Positions 52,908 through 62,316 are shown, counted from the stretch's first letter. The stretch: 64,000 bases of DNA from Pseudomonas fulva 12-X (GCF_000213805.1 NC_015556.1:2542001-2606000), one strand, 5' to 3'. Notes: generated from the sequence alone by a model not told the origin. Numbers and translations: made by a program.

Positions 52908-53951
52908 TCAGCTTCCCTGACCGATGGCGGCGTCTTCGAAGAAGTAGTCCTGCCAGCTGGCCGGTTTGTGTTTGATGGCGCCGACGCGGTGCAGGAAGTC
53001 GGCCAGTGGGTAGGTGTTGGTGGGGGTGACGGTGAACTGGAACTGCTCGTTGTCGATGATCTTCAACAGTTCTTCGCGGCTGATCTTGGCGCCGGTGACG
53101 CGAATGTAGGTGTCGGCTGCCGCACCCTTGTCCTTCTGGGCGAAATCCGCCGCTTCGGCCAGGGCGCCGACGAAGGCCTTGTAGGTCTTGGGGTTGTCGT
53201 TACGGAACTTCTCGGTGGCGTACAGCACCGTCGGCGAGTTCGGGCCGAGCAACTCGTAGGTGTCGAGCACCACGTGCACGTCGGGGTTTTCGAGGGCCTG
53301 GTTCTGGAACGGCGGGTTGGAGAAGTGACCAGTCAGCTCGGTGCCGCCGGTTTTCAGGGACGCCGTGGCATCCGGGTGCGGCAGCGCCACCGTGTACTTG
53401 TCGAGGCGGTCGAATGCCTGGTCGCCCCACTGCTTGGCGGCGGCGTACTGCAGGAAGCGCGACTGCACCGATACGCCCACCGCCGGCACGGCGATACGAT
53501 CCTTCTCGGTGAAATCGGCGATGGTCTTGACCTTGGGGTTGTTGCTGAGCAGGTAGTACGGGAAGTTGCCCAGCGAAGCCACACCCTTGACGTTCTGCTT
53601 GCCCTGGGTGCGATCCCACACGGTGAGCAGCGGGCCGATGCCGGCGCCGGCAATGTCGATGGCGCCGGACAGCAGCGCATCGTTGACCGCCGAACCACCC
53701 GACAGCTGCTGCCAGTCGACCTTGATATCCAGGCCCTCGGCCTTGCCGTGCTTCTCGATCAGCTGTTGGTCGCGCACCACATTGAGCAGTAAATAGACGA
53801 TGCCGAACTGCTCGGCGATGCGAATCTGCCCCTCGGCGTGAGCGACTTGCGGCGCCGTCAGGCTGCCAATCAGAATGCTCGCGCTCAGGGCGATGCCAGC
53901 GGCGAGGCGGCCAAAACGGGGAACGAAGGGAAAGCGCGTACCTGCCGACAT
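52908..53951 (-). CDS. Periplasmic substrate-binding protein of a sulfonate-type ABC transporter (paralogue 2)
   Basis: 347-aa SsuA/TauA-like binding protein with a signal peptide ending near VAHA-EG. Segments such as RIAEQFGIVYLLLNVVRDQQLIEKHGK and LPHPDATASLKTGGTELTGHFSNPPFQNQALENP parallel those of the protein at 50036. It sits between the dioxygenase and ATPase genes, so it is the more upstream of the two. Having two binders for one permease suggests a broader substrate range. Confidence 0.85.
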   Translation of the reverse strand: MSAGTRFPFVPRFGRLAAGIALSASILIGSLTAPQVAHAEGQIRIAEQFGIVYLLLNVVRDQQLIEKHGKAEGLDIKVDWQQLSGGSAVNDALLSGAIDIAGAGIGPLLTVWDRTQGKQNVKGVASLGNFPYYLLSNNPKVKTIADFTEKDRIAVPAVGVSVQSRFLQYAAAKQWGDQAFDRLDKYTVALPHPDATASLKTGGTELTGHFSNPPFQNQALENPDVHVVLDTYELLGPNSPTVLYATEKFRNDNPKTYKAFVGALAEAADFAQKDKGAAADTYIRVTGAKISREELLKIIDNEQFQFTVTPTNTYPLADFLHRVGAIKHKPASWQDYFFEDAAIGQGS

Positions 53952-54002
53952 GTCGAGGCTCCAGTCAAAGTTGCAGAAATGGGGTTGCTGCGGGATAGGC
54001 CG

Positions 54003-54896
54003 TTAGAACGGTACGTCGCCCTGGATGGTGGTTCTGTGCATACGCCGCCGCAGATGACTCGGGCAGCCAGTGGCCAGGTGGATCAGTGCGCGGTTGTCCC
54101 AGAACACCATGTCGCCGTCCTGCCACTGGTGCCGGTAGATGAATTCCGGTTTGGCGCTGTGGGCATACAGCTCGGCGAGAATCTGCCGGCTCTCGTCCTC
54201 GGGCACATCGAGAATGTGGGTGGTGAAGTTCTCATTGACGAACAGGCCGCGGCGGCCGGTTTCCGGGTGGGTGCGCACCACCGGATGAACCACGGCCTTG
54301 ACCTCGGCCAGCTGCGCTTCGGTAAGCGTCGGGCGGCGAATGCCGGCGAACACCTCATCGGCGTAACGAGCGGTGTAGGAATGGGCAGCGCGCTTGCCAT
54401 CGATGGCCTGGCGCAGTTCGGCCGGTAGCGTCTCGAAGGCCAGCTGCTGGCTGGCGAACAGGGTATCGCCGCCCTCTTCCGGCAGTTCCTGGGCGTAAAG
54501 CATGGAGCCCAGGCTGGGAAACTCCTTGTAGGAGAGATCCGAGTGCCAGAACTTGCCGGCATCGCCCAGGCCGATCGGCTGCCCGTTCTCCTTGATGTTG
54601 GAGATGATGAAGATTTCCGGGTGGTTGGCCAGCAAAAACTGCTTGAGCACGTGGATCTGCAGTACGCCGAAGCGGCGGCTGAAATCGATCTGCTGCTGTG
54701 GCGTGATGCGTTGATCGCGGAACACCACGACGTTGTAGTCGAGGTGCGCCTGATGAACGCGGGCGAAATCGGCGTCGTTCAGCGGGCGGCTGAGGTCGAG
54801 GCCGACGATCTCGGCACCGACTGCAGCGGAAAAGGGGCGTACTTCAAAATTCTGCGTTGGCTGGTGATTGGCAGAACTCAACGACACGGCGGGCAT
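54003..54896 (-). CDS. TauD/TfdA-family Fe(II)/2-oxoglutarate dioxygenase
   Basis: 297-aa non-heme iron oxygenase. The facial triad is His118 and Asp120 (WHSDLSY) with distal His273 (ALIHLATGC), and Arg288 near the end (MHRTTI) should bind 2-oxoglutarate. Such enzymes hydroxylate taurine, alkyl sulfates or related compounds, releasing sulfite or sulfate. It is the first gene of the sulfonate-type transporter operon, so it probably attacks the imported compound. ATG 54896 after a GGAG; it could also start upstream at 54926. Confidence 0.87.
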   Translation of the reverse strand: MPAVSLSSANHQPTQNFEVRPFSAAVGAEIVGLDLSRPLNDADFARVHQAHLDYNVVVFRDQRITPQQQIDFSRRFGVLQIHVLKQFLLANHPEIFIISNIKENGQPIGLGDAGKFWHSDLSYKEFPSLGSMLYAQELPEEGGDTLFASQQLAFETLPAELRQAIDGKRAAHSYTARYADEVFAGIRRPTLTEAQLAEVKAVVHPVVRTHPETGRRGLFVNENFTTHILDVPEDESRQILAELYAHSAKPEFIYRHQWQDGDMVFWDNRALIHLATGCPSHLRRRMHRTTIQGDVPF

Positions 54897-55091
54897 TTGC
54901 GCAACTCCACACGGTAAGGGCGCCAATGGGGCGCGTCTCAGAAGCAGGTGTTCGGCACCTGTATTCAGTCGTGCGGCGCGCCGGTTAGCCAGCGGGTACG
55001 CATGGGTGAACTATATCGATATAAAAAAATTAGTTTAAATACCGTTTTTGCATTTGCTTATGGCGATAGGCATTCGCCCGCGCAAACGAAA

Positions 55092-55120
55092 ACGCCGACA
55101 GGGTTGAGCCCTGTCGGCGT
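55092..55120 (-). terminator. Hairpin terminator, probably of metQ
   Basis: A perfect 12-base stem, ACGCCGACAGGG with its complement, around a 5-base loop. On the minus strand it is followed by TTTTCGTTT, so it probably ends the metQ transcript about 230 bases past its stop. Confidence 0.7.
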
Positions 55121-55221
55121 CTGGTACATCAGATGTGAGCCTTGGAACTCACTCACGATTTTTCGGCTTGGCTTCAGCGCTTTGACTGCAACGCCGCGAC
55201 GGTGGCCGCGCAATCTTTAAC

Positions 55222-55275
55222 TGTGGGAGCGGGCCATGCCCGCGATTTTTTTCGCGCGCATGGCGCGCTCCCACA
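55222..55275. repeat. REP-like palindrome, copy 2
   Basis: TGTGGGAGCG...CGCTCCCACA, nearly identical to 14232-14284. Lies between the metQ stop and its hairpin terminator. Confidence 0.8.
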
Positions 55276-55349
55276 ATGGATCGGCGACCGGCCGCTTCTA
55301 CCTCGTAGCAGCCTCTTCAATGTCACCTGAAAAGATCGCGAACAGGTCC

Positions 55350-56129
55350 TTAGAACGCCGGCACAACCGCACCCGAGTACTTCTTCTCGATGAAAGTCTT
55401 CACTTCCGGGCTGGTCAGGGCGTCAGCCAGCTTCTTGATGGCGTCGCTGTCCTTGTTGTCCGGGCGCGCGACCAGGTAGTTCACGTAAGGCGAATCCTTG
55501 TCTTCGAGCACCAGCGCATCCTTATTGGGGTTGAGCTTGGCTTCCAGCGCGTAGTTGGTGTTGATCAGCGCCAGGTCGACCTGATTCAGCACGCGCGGCA
55601 GCATGGCCGCTTCCAGTTCCTTGAACTTGAAGTTGTGCGGGTTGGTGGCCAGGTCCTTCGGCGTCGCCTGGGCATTGCTCGGGTCCTTGAGGGTCAGCAG
55701 ACCGGCATGCTGCAGAAGCAGGAGCGCGCGGCCGCTGTTGCTGCCTTCGCTGGGGATGGCGATGGTGGCGCCGTCCGGCAGTTCCTTGAGGCTCTTGTAC
55801 TTGCTGGAATAACCGCCGAACGGCTCGACGTGCACGCCCTTGACGATCACCAGGTCAGTGCCGCGGCTTTCGTTGAAGCTGTCCAGATACGGCTTGGTCT
55901 GGAAGTAGTTGGCATCGAGCTGCTTCTGGGCGACCTGCAGGTTGGGCTGCACGTAGTCGGTGAACACCTTGATCTGCAGGTCGACGCCCTGCTCCGCCAG
56001 CTTCGGCTTGATCAGCTCGAGAATCTCGGCATGGGGAACCGGCGTGGCCGCTACGGTAAGTTTTTCAGCAGCGAATGCCTGGGTGGTCAGCAAGGAGGCC
56101 AAGGCGGCCATCAGAAGCGTTTTTTTCAT
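55350..56129 (-). CDS. MetQ/NlpA-family periplasmic binding protein, orphan
   Basis: 259-aa NlpA-type binding protein for methionine or a related amino acid. A signal peptide (MKKTLLMAALASLLTTQAFA) is cleaved before AEKL with no lipobox Cys, so it is soluble rather than a lipoprotein. Family segments: VAATPVPHAEILE, YVQPNLQVAQKQLDANYFQ and IPSEGSNSGRALLLL. No metN or metI gene is next to it; the neighbours are the sulfonate operon and D-cysteine desulfhydrase. Sulfur-compound uptake is likely. ATG 56129 opens the signal peptide. Confidence 0.85.
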   Translation of the reverse strand: MKKTLLMAALASLLTTQAFAAEKLTVAATPVPHAEILELIKPKLAEQGVDLQIKVFTDYVQPNLQVAQKQLDANYFQTKPYLDSFNESRGTDLVIVKGVHVEPFGGYSSKYKSLKELPDGATIAIPSEGSNSGRALLLLQHAGLLTLKDPSNAQATPKDLATNPHNFKFKELEAAMLPRVLNQVDLALINTNYALEAKLNPNKDALVLEDKDSPYVNYLVARPDNKDSDAIKKLADALTSPEVKTFIEKKYSGAVVPAF

Positions 56130-56347
56130 GGTTGTTCTCGTTGATTGTCGTTGGATCGACAGCGACATGGGGTGGGTGACCGTACCGGATAGGGCGGCGC
56201 GCTGACAATACGGCCCGTAGATATACGATGAAAATACTTTTTATTTGCTTGTATATTTCTTTTCAGAATAAGTAGAGGTCGGCGCACTTGTTGTGTTTCA
56301 GGCGGTCACTTCTACAGTGAAAGCACCTCCATTGCGGATTGATGACC

Positions 56348-57346
56348 ATGATCAGCGAAGCCCTGAACCGTTTCGAGCGTCTGGAACTGGTTCCCCATGC
56401 CACCCCGCTGCAACACCTGCTGCGCCTGTCGCATCATGTGGGCCGCGATATCTATGTCAAACGTGATGACCTGACCCTGTTCGCCCTGGGCGGCAACAAG
56501 GCGCGCAAGCTCGAATACCTGGGCTGCGACGCCCTGGCCCAGCACGCCGATACGCTGATCACCGCCGGCGCCATCCAGTCCAACCACGTACGCCAGACTG
56601 CGGCGCTGGCCGCCAAGATGGGTCTGGCCTGCGTTGCCTTGCTGGAAAACCCCATCGATACCCAGGAGCAGAACTACCTGCACAACGGCAATCGCCTCTT
56701 GCTGGATCTGTTCGGCACCCGCGTCGAGCACGTCGATAACCTCGAGGAGCCCGACCTGCTGCTGATGGCCAAGGCTGATCGCCTGCGCGCCACCGGCAAG
56801 ACCCCGTACGTGATTCCGATTGGCGGCTCCAATGCCCTGGGCACCCTGGGATACGTAAAAGCCGGGCTGGAATTCGCCGAGCAGGTCACCGCCAAAGGCC
56901 TCGACAGCGGCACCTTGGTGCTGGCGTCTGGCAGCGGCGCCACCCACGCGGGCCTGGCGCTGGCACTCGCCCATGTATTGCCCGAATGGCGGGTGCTCGG
57001 CATCACTGTGTCGCGGCCCGCCGACTTGCAGCGCCCAAAGGTCATGGGCCTGGTGCAGCGTACGGCCGAACTGTTGGGCGTGAACGTGCCGGAAAATCTC
57101 GATATAGAACTGTGGGACGACTATTACGGCCCACGCTACGGCGAGCCGAATACCGGAACTCTGGACGCCATCCGCCTGCTGGCCAGCAGCCAGGGTCTGC
57201 TGCTCGATCCGGTGTATACCGGTAAGGCGTTCGCCGGCCTGCTCGATGGCGTGCAAAAAGGCGCGTTCGAGGAAGGCAAGCCGATCGTCTTCCTGCACAC
57301 CGGCGGTGCGCCGGCGCTGTTTGCGTATCAGTCCTTGACTCTCTAA
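56348..57346 (+). CDS. dcyD: D-cysteine desulfhydrase
   Basis: 332-aa fold-type II PLP enzyme that degrades D-cysteine to pyruvate, ammonia and sulfide. Lys51 in [12 protein letters not shown] is the Schiff-base lysine, [18 protein letters not shown] the substrate loop, and [14 protein letters not shown] the phosphate-binding loop. It stands 103 bases before the cystine importer genes, as dcyD-tcyJLN does in E. coli. ATG 56348 chosen; ATG 56342 is two codons upstream. The promoter region before it is AT-rich. Confidence 0.92.
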   Translation: MISEALNRFERLELVPHATPLQHLLRLSHHVGRDIYVKRDDLTLFALGGNKARKLEYLGCDALAQHADTLITAGAIQSNHVRQTAALAAKMGLACVALLENPIDTQEQNYLHNGNRLLLDLFGTRVEHVDNLEEPDLLLMAKADRLRATGKTPYVIPIGGSNALGTLGYVKAGLEFAEQVTAKGLDSGTLVLASGSGATHAGLALALAHVLPEWRVLGITVSRPADLQRPKVMGLVQRTAELLGVNVPENLDIELWDDYYGPRYGEPNTGTLDAIRLLASSQGLLLDPVYTGKAFAGLLDGVQKGAFEEGKPIVFLHTGGAPALFAYQSLTL

Positions 57347-57449
57347 AGGCTATATACAAATAATTTTTTATTATTTTCTCGCCTACTCAGGCAACCGTAG
57401 AGTGCCGCGTCCCTGGCACCGCGTCCCAATCATCTACCGAGGCTCGATC

Positions 57450-58247
57450 ATGATCATCAACACCCTGCGTCGACATTTCCTTATTGGCAGCCTCGGTCTG
57501 GCGCTGTTCGCCGGCTTCGGTGGTCAGGCTTACGCAGCTGATGACCTGCAGAAGATCAAGGACAGCGGCAGCATCAAGGTCGGCCTGGAAGGCACCTACC
57601 CGCCCTTCAACTTCCAGGACGAGAGCGGCAAGCTGGCCGGCTTCGAAGTGGACCTGGCCAATGCCCTGGCCAAGGAACTGGGCGTGACCGCCAGCTTCCA
57701 GCCCACCAAATGGGACGGCATTCTCGCCTCGCTGGAGTCGGGCCGCATCGATGTGGTGATCAACCAGGTCACCATCTCCGATGAGCGCAAGAAGAAATAC
57801 GATTTCTCCACGCCCTACACCGTTTCGGGTATTCAGGCGCTGACCCGCAAGAGCGAAGCCGACAGCGTGAAGAGCGCTGCCGATCTGGCCGGCAGGAAGG
57901 TCGGCGTTGGCCTGGGCACCAACTATGAGCAGTGGCTGAAGGAAAATGCACCCAAGGCCGATATCCGCACCTACGACGATGATCCGACCAAGTTCCAAGA
58001 CCTCAACGTAGGCCGCATCGACGTGGTGCTGGTCGACCGTCTGGCTGCCTTCGAGATGGTCGCCAAGACCGGTAACCGCATGGCCGTTGCCGGCGATGCC
58101 TTTTCTCGCCAGGAATCGGGTATCGCCATGCGCAAGGGCAACCCCGAGCTGCTCGCCGCAGTCAACAAGGCCCTCGAGAAGCTGCGCGCTGACGGCACGT
58201 TGAAACAGCTCTCCGAGAAATGGTTCAAGGCTGACGTCACTCAATGA
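57450..58247 (+). CDS. tcyJ: L-cystine-binding protein
   Basis: 265-aa periplasmic binding protein of the FliY/TcyJ type. Signal peptide to AYA-AD, then IKVGLEGTYPPFNFQDESG, FEVDLANALAKELG and VDVVINQVTISDERK-like stretches typical of polar amino-acid binders. It carries cystine (and related cysteine compounds) to TcyL. Its stop overlaps the tcyL start (ATGATG). Start at ATG 57450 by the signal peptide. Confidence 0.9.
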   Translation: MIINTLRRHFLIGSLGLALFAGFGGQAYAADDLQKIKDSGSIKVGLEGTYPPFNFQDESGKLAGFEVDLANALAKELGVTASFQPTKWDGILASLESGRIDVVINQVTISDERKKKYDFSTPYTVSGIQALTRKSEADSVKSAADLAGRKVGVGLGTNYEQWLKENAPKADIRTYDDDPTKFQDLNVGRIDVVLVDRLAAFEMVAKTGNRMAVAGDAFSRQESGIAMRKGNPELLAAVNKALEKLRADGTLKQLSEKWFKADVTQ

Positions 58248-58912
58248 TGCCGGACACCTTCCAGCTGGTGCTGGACTCCCTGCCCTTTCTCCTCAAGGGC
58301 GCGATTTGGACCATCGTTCTGAGCCTTGGCGGCATGTTTTTCGGCATGCTGCTGGGCTTCGGTCTTGCTCTGGTTCGGCTGTACGCCATCGCCCCGCTGG
58401 GCTGGCTGGCGCGGGTCTACATTTCGTTCTTCCGCGGTACGCCGCTGCTGGTGCAGTTGTTCGTCATCTACTTCGGCCTGCCTGAGCTGGGGCTGCAGCT
58501 CGAGCCCCTGACCGCGGCGCTGATCGGGTTTTCGTTGAACATGGCCGCCTACGTGGCCGAGATCATGCGTGCAGCCATCGCCTCCATCGACCGTGGTCAG
58601 TGGGAAGCGGCCGCCAGCATCGGCATGAGCAAGAGCCAGACCATGCTGCGCGCCATCCTGCCGCAGGCCATGCGCACCGCCCTGCCGCCGCTGGGCAACA
58701 GCTTCATCTCGCTGGTCAAGGACACCGCCCTGGCGGCCACCATTCAGGTGCCCGAGCTGTTCCGCCAGGCTCAGCTGATTACCGCCCGCACCTATGAGGT
58801 GTTCGCCATGTACCTGGCCGCGACGGTGATTTACTGGATCCTCTCCAGCCTGCTGGCGCACCTGCAGAACCGCCTGGAAGAACGCGTCAACCGTCACGAG
58901 GCGGATAACTGA
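58244..58912 (+). CDS. tcyL: L-cystine ABC transporter permease
   Basis: 222-aa His/Glu/Gln/Arg/opine-family permease, five membrane segments. ISFFRGTPLLVQLFVIYFG near 56-74 and the EAA loop WEAAASIGMSKSQTMLRAILPQAMRTALPPL near 119-149 are family marks. It starts inside the tcyJ stop (ATG 58244) and overlaps tcyN by one base. Confidence 0.92.
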   Translation: MMPDTFQLVLDSLPFLLKGAIWTIVLSLGGMFFGMLLGFGLALVRLYAIAPLGWLARVYISFFRGTPLLVQLFVIYFGLPELGLQLEPLTAALIGFSLNMAAYVAEIMRAAIASIDRGQWEAAASIGMSKSQTMLRAILPQAMRTALPPLGNSFISLVKDTALAATIQVPELFRQAQLITARTYEVFAMYLAATVIYWILSSLLAHLQNRLEERVNRHEADN

Positions 58913-59685
58913 TGGCCTCAAGCATGATCACCGTTCGCAAACTGAGCAAATCCTTCAAGGGCCAGAGCGTCCTCAAGGATATCGACCTGGATATCGCTCC
59001 CGGCGAAGTCGTTGCCATCATCGGTCCCAGCGGCTCGGGCAAGACCACCCTGCTGCGCTGCCTGAATCTCTTGGAAACCCCGGATGGCGGCACCATCCGC
59101 GTTGGCGACACCGAAATCGACGCCGGTAAGCCCATCGGCCAGCAGCAGGGGCTGATCCGCAAGCTGCGCCAGCACGTGGGTTTCGTGTTCCAGAACTTCA
59201 ACCTGTTCCCCCACCGCAGCGCCCTCGACAACGTCATCGAAGGCCCGGTAGTGGTCAAGAAACAGCCCCGTGAAGTGGCAGCCGAGCGTGGCCGTCAGTT
59301 ATTGGACAAGGTCGGTCTGGCCGGCAAAGAAGACGCCTACCCGAAGCGTCTTTCCGGCGGCCAGCAGCAGCGGGTAGCCATCGCCCGTGCCCTGGCCATG
59401 GAACCGGACGTGATCCTGTTCGACGAACCCACCTCGGCGCTGGACCCCGAGCTGGTCGGTGAAGTGCTGGCAACCATCCGCGCCCTGGCCGAGGAAAACC
59501 GCACCCTGGTGATCGTCACCCACGAAATGAGCTTCGCCCGTGATGTGGCCAACCGCGCCATCTTCATCGACGGCGGCGTGATCGTCGAACAAGGTGATGC
59601 CCGGGAACTGCTCAGCGCACCCAAGCAGGCGCGTACGCAGCAATTCCTCAGCAAGTTTCTCGGTAACGAGCCCGCACGTCCCTGA
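58912..59685 (+). CDS. tcyN: L-cystine ABC transporter ATP-binding protein
   Basis: 257-aa ATPase of the polar amino-acid family. Walker A is GPSGSGKTT (38-46), signature RLSGGQQQRVAIARALAM, Walker B VILFDEPTSALDPE and H-loop IVTHEMSFAR. Last gene of dcyD-tcyJLN; a hairpin terminator follows. Confidence 0.93.
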   Translation: MASSMITVRKLSKSFKGQSVLKDIDLDIAPGEVVAIIGPSGSGKTTLLRCLNLLETPDGGTIRVGDTEIDAGKPIGQQQGLIRKLRQHVGFVFQNFNLFPHRSALDNVIEGPVVVKKQPREVAAERGRQLLDKVGLAGKEDAYPKRLSGGQQQRVAIARALAMEPDVILFDEPTSALDPELVGEVLATIRALAEENRTLVIVTHEMSFARDVANRAIFIDGGVIVEQGDARELLSAPKQARTQQFLSKFLGNEPARP

Positions 59686-59710
59686 CGCAAACCTCGATGC
59701 AGCCAAATGA

Positions 59711-59738
59711 AACGCGCCATTCCTGGCGCGTTTTTATT
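59711..59738 (+). terminator. Rho-independent terminator after tcyN
   Basis: AACGCGCCA with TGGCGCGTT around a 4-base loop and a TTTTT run, 25 bases past tcyN. The minus-strand side also serves the convergent yicG-like gene, whose stop lies inside it. Confidence 0.85.
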
Positions 59739-60363
59739 CGCGGTCGAGCAAATGAAAACTCGGCAGCGAAAACCGCCAACGGATAGCGGCCAGGCGAATG
59801 CCCAGCACCACCAGCATGGCCACGCCGGTGTCCAGCCAGTGAGGGGTTTCCAGCATGCGCAGCAGCACGAAGGTCACCGCGCCGGCCAGGCAGGCGGTGG
59901 CGTAGATTTCTTTCTTGAAGATCAGCGGGATCTCGTTGCAGATCACATCGCGCATCACCCCGCCGGCAACGCCGGTCATGATGCCCATGATAACCGCGGT
60001 ACTGGAGGGCATGGCGTACTGCAGGGCCACCTCGGTACCGATCACGGTGAACACGGCCAGGCCGAAGGCGTCGGCGATCAGCAGGCCTTTCTCGTGGATC
60101 GGCCGGGTCATGCGCACCCAGACCACCGTGCCCAGTGCCGCCAGGGTGGCGACCAGGATGTAGGTGTCGTTGCGAATCCAGCTGACCGGGTGGTTGTCCA
60201 GGATCACGTCACGCAGCGTGCCGCCGCCCAGGGCGGTGATGATGGCGATCACCAGCACACCGAACAGGTCCATGGACTTGCGCCCGGCCATCAGCGCGCC
60301 AGTGATGGCGAACACCGCCACGCCGAACAGATCCGCCAGATAGAACAGTTGGCTGGTCGACAA
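59734..60363 (-). CDS. TRIC-family (UPF0126/YicG) membrane protein
   Basis: 209-aa protein with seven hydrophobic segments in two repeats of the UPF0126 domain (FAITGALMAGRKSMDLFGVLVIA with GGGTLRDVIL; FTVIGTEVALQ with GVAGGVMRDVICNEIPLI). Bacterial members are trimeric cation channels or, for YicG, a proposed glycine transporter. The only start is a TTG at 60363, one base after the gor stop, so it is probably coexpressed with gor. Confidence 0.85.
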   Translation of the reverse strand: MSTSQLFYLADLFGVAVFAITGALMAGRKSMDLFGVLVIAIITALGGGTLRDVILDNHPVSWIRNDTYILVATLAALGTVVWVRMTRPIHEKGLLIADAFGLAVFTVIGTEVALQYAMPSSTAVIMGIMTGVAGGVMRDVICNEIPLIFKKEIYATACLAGAVTFVLLRMLETPHWLDTGVAMLVVLGIRLAAIRWRFSLPSFHLLDRE

Positions 60364-60364
60364 G

Positions 60365-61720
60365 TCAGTTCACCGGCGTACGCAAGGTCACGAACTCTTC
60401 GGCGGCGCTGGGGTGAACACCGATGGTTTCGTCGAACACCTGCTTGGTGGCGCCAGCCTTGAGCGCGACCGCCAGGCCCTGGACGATCTCACCGGCATCC
60501 GGCCCGACCATGTGGCAGCCCAGCACGCGATCGGTCTTGGCATCGACCACCAGCTTCATCAGCGTGCGCTCATCGCTTTCGGTCAGGGTCAGCTTCATCG
60601 GCCGGAAACGGCTCTCGAAGATCTTCACCTCATGGCCGGCCTCACGCGCCTGCTCTTCGCTGAGGCCCACGGTGCCGATGTTCGGCAGGCTGAACACCGC
60701 CGTAGGAATCATCCGGTAGTCGACCTTGCGGTACTCCTCCGGCTTGAACAGCCGGCGCGCCACGGCCATGCCTTCTGCCAGCGCCACGGGAGTGAGCTGC
60801 ACACGGCCGATCACGTCGCCAATGGCGAGAATCGAAGGCGCGGTGGTCTGGTATTCATCATCGACCTTGATGTAGCCCTTCTCGTCCAGACTGACGGAAG
60901 TGTTCTCCAGGCCCAGGTTGTCGAGCATCGGCCGGCGGCCGGTAGCGTAGAAGATGCAGTCGGCCTCCAGCGTGCGGCCATCCTTGAGCGTGGCCTTGAG
61001 GCCTCCATCGGCCTGCTTGTCGATGCGGGCGATGTCGCTGTTGAACTGCACGTCCAGGCCGCGCTTGCCCAGCTCTTCGTGCAGGTGGGTCCGCAGGGAA
61101 TTGTCGAAGCCACGCAGGAACAGATCGCCGCGGTACAAGAGCGAAGTTTGCGCGCCGAGGCCGTTGAAGATCGAGGCGAACTCCACGGCGATGTAGCCAC
61201 CGCCCACCACCAGAATGCGCTTGGGCAGCTCTTCCAGGAAAAACGCCTGGTTGGAGTTGATCGCATGCTCATGGCCCGGGATCTCTGGCACATGGGGCCA
61301 GCCGCCGGTGGCGATCAGAATGCGCTCGGCACTGTAGGTCTTGCCGTCGACTTCCACCCGATGCTCGTCGAGCAGGCGCGCATGGCCTTCGACCAGGGTA
61401 ACGCCACTGCCCACCAGCAGTTTGCGGTAGATGCCGTTGAGGCGTTCGATCTCGCGGTTCTTGTTGGCGATCAGCGTCGGCCAGCTGAAGCTGGCCTGGC
61501 CTGGCGTCCAGCCGAAACCTTCGGCATGCTCGAACTCCTCAGCGAACTGCGCGCCATAGACCAGCAGCTTTTTCGGTACGCAGCCCACATTCACGCAGGT
61601 GCCACCCAGATAACGGCTTTCCGCCACGGCCACGCGCGCGCCGTAACCCGCCGCAAAGCGCGCCGCGCGTACGCCGCCGGAGCCGGCACCGATTACAAAT
61701 AGATCGAAATCGTAGGTCAT
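60365..61720 (-). CDS. gor: Glutathione reductase
   Basis: 451-aa NADPH-dependent flavoprotein that regenerates reduced glutathione. FAD motif GAGSGG near 11-16, redox-active disulfide Cys42-Cys47 in GGTCVNVGC, the NADPH motif [19 protein letters not shown], and the C-terminal catalytic His in [15 protein letters not shown]. Followed at one base by the TRIC-type gene; divergent from the VOC gene. Such a gor-VOC-galU neighbourhood is common in Pseudomonas as I recall it. Confidence 0.95.
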   Translation of the reverse strand: MTYDFDLFVIGAGSGGVRAARFAAGYGARVAVAESRYLGGTCVNVGCVPKKLLVYGAQFAEEFEHAEGFGWTPGQASFSWPTLIANKNREIERLNGIYRKLLVGSGVTLVEGHARLLDEHRVEVDGKTYSAERILIATGGWPHVPEIPGHEHAINSNQAFFLEELPKRILVVGGGYIAVEFASIFNGLGAQTSLLYRGDLFLRGFDNSLRTHLHEELGKRGLDVQFNSDIARIDKQADGGLKATLKDGRTLEADCIFYATGRRPMLDNLGLENTSVSLDEKGYIKVDDEYQTTAPSILAIGDVIGRVQLTPVALAEGMAVARRLFKPEEYRKVDYRMIPTAVFSLPNIGTVGLSEEQAREAGHEVKIFESRFRPMKLTLTESDERTLMKLVVDAKTDRVLGCHMVGPDAGEIVQGLAVALKAGATKQVFDETIGVHPSAAEEFVTLRTPVN

Positions 61721-61838
61721 AACAGCCTCCTGAACAGACGCAGAGCATACCGCAAACGCAGCGCCCTGCCCGCCCGGCACAAGGGGCAAACTTGTCATCG
61801 ACGTACCGGGTCTAGAGGCTCAAAGGAGGAGCACTACC

Positions 61839-62261
61839 ATGCGCCCGATTCTTACCCACCTTGCCCTGCATGTGCCGGATCTTGAGGCATGCATCGCGTT
61901 CTATGAAGACTTCTGCAGCATGCGCGTCATTCACCGCCGCCCCGGCAAGGGCTCGCAGATCGTGTGGATGGCCGAACCGGGCCGTGAGAGCGAGTTCATC
62001 TTCGTCATCATGCCCGGTGGCGAGCCTCGCCAACTGGCGCCTGGCGATTACAGCCACTTTGGCTTTGCCGTGCAGAGCCGCGACGAAGTCGATGCCGTGG
62101 TCGCGAAGGCCGAGGCTGCCGGGTGTCTGCTCTGGGCTCAGCGCGACGAGCCTTATCCGGTGGGTTACTACTGCGGCGTGCGCGATCCGGCTGGTCATCA
62201 GGTCGAGTTCAGTTACGGCCAGCCGCTGGGGCCAGGTGCCAAGCCGATCAATGAGATCTGA
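61839..62261 (+). CDS. VOC-superfamily (glyoxalase/bleomycin-resistance-like) protein
   Basis: 140-aa single-copy vicinal oxygen chelate protein with two beta-alpha-beta-beta-beta units. HLALHVPDLEACIAFYEDF opens the first and HFGFAVQSRDEVDAVV the second; the metal-site residues appear to include His8, His68 and the Glu in HQVEFSYG. Substrate not predictable. RBS AGGAGG at good spacing. Between gor and galU. Confidence 0.85.
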   Translation: MRPILTHLALHVPDLEACIAFYEDFCSMRVIHRRPGKGSQIVWMAEPGRESEFIFVIMPGGEPRQLAPGDYSHFGFAVQSRDEVDAVVAKAEAAGCLLWAQRDEPYPVGYYCGVRDPAGHQVEFSYGQPLGPGAKPINEI

Positions 62262-62293
62262 AAAAAGAAAACCGCCCGAAGGCGGTTTTCTTG
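62261..62293. terminator. Bidirectional terminator between the VOC gene and galU copy 2
   Basis: AAGAAAACCGCC pairs with GGCGGTTTTCTT around CGAA. A-rich left and T-rich right arms allow it to serve both the plus-strand VOC gene and the minus-strand galU. Confidence 0.85.
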
Positions 62294-62316
62294 TCATCTG
62301 AGAAAGCCGGAAGTCG

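Larger units (their letters stand above)
54897..55349. other. 453-base gap between the TauD-like gene and metQ
   Basis: Contains the likely promoter of the dioxygenase operon: an AT-rich stretch with a TATATCGATATA palindrome (55012-55023) and a minus-strand -10-like TATAGT (55015-55010). Further right are the hairpin at 55092-55120 and a REP palindrome at 55222-55275. The metQ-proximal end (GCGAACAGGTCCTTAG near 55338-55353) resembles one end of the MITE-like element at 48794-48935. No gene seen. Confidence 0.6.
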
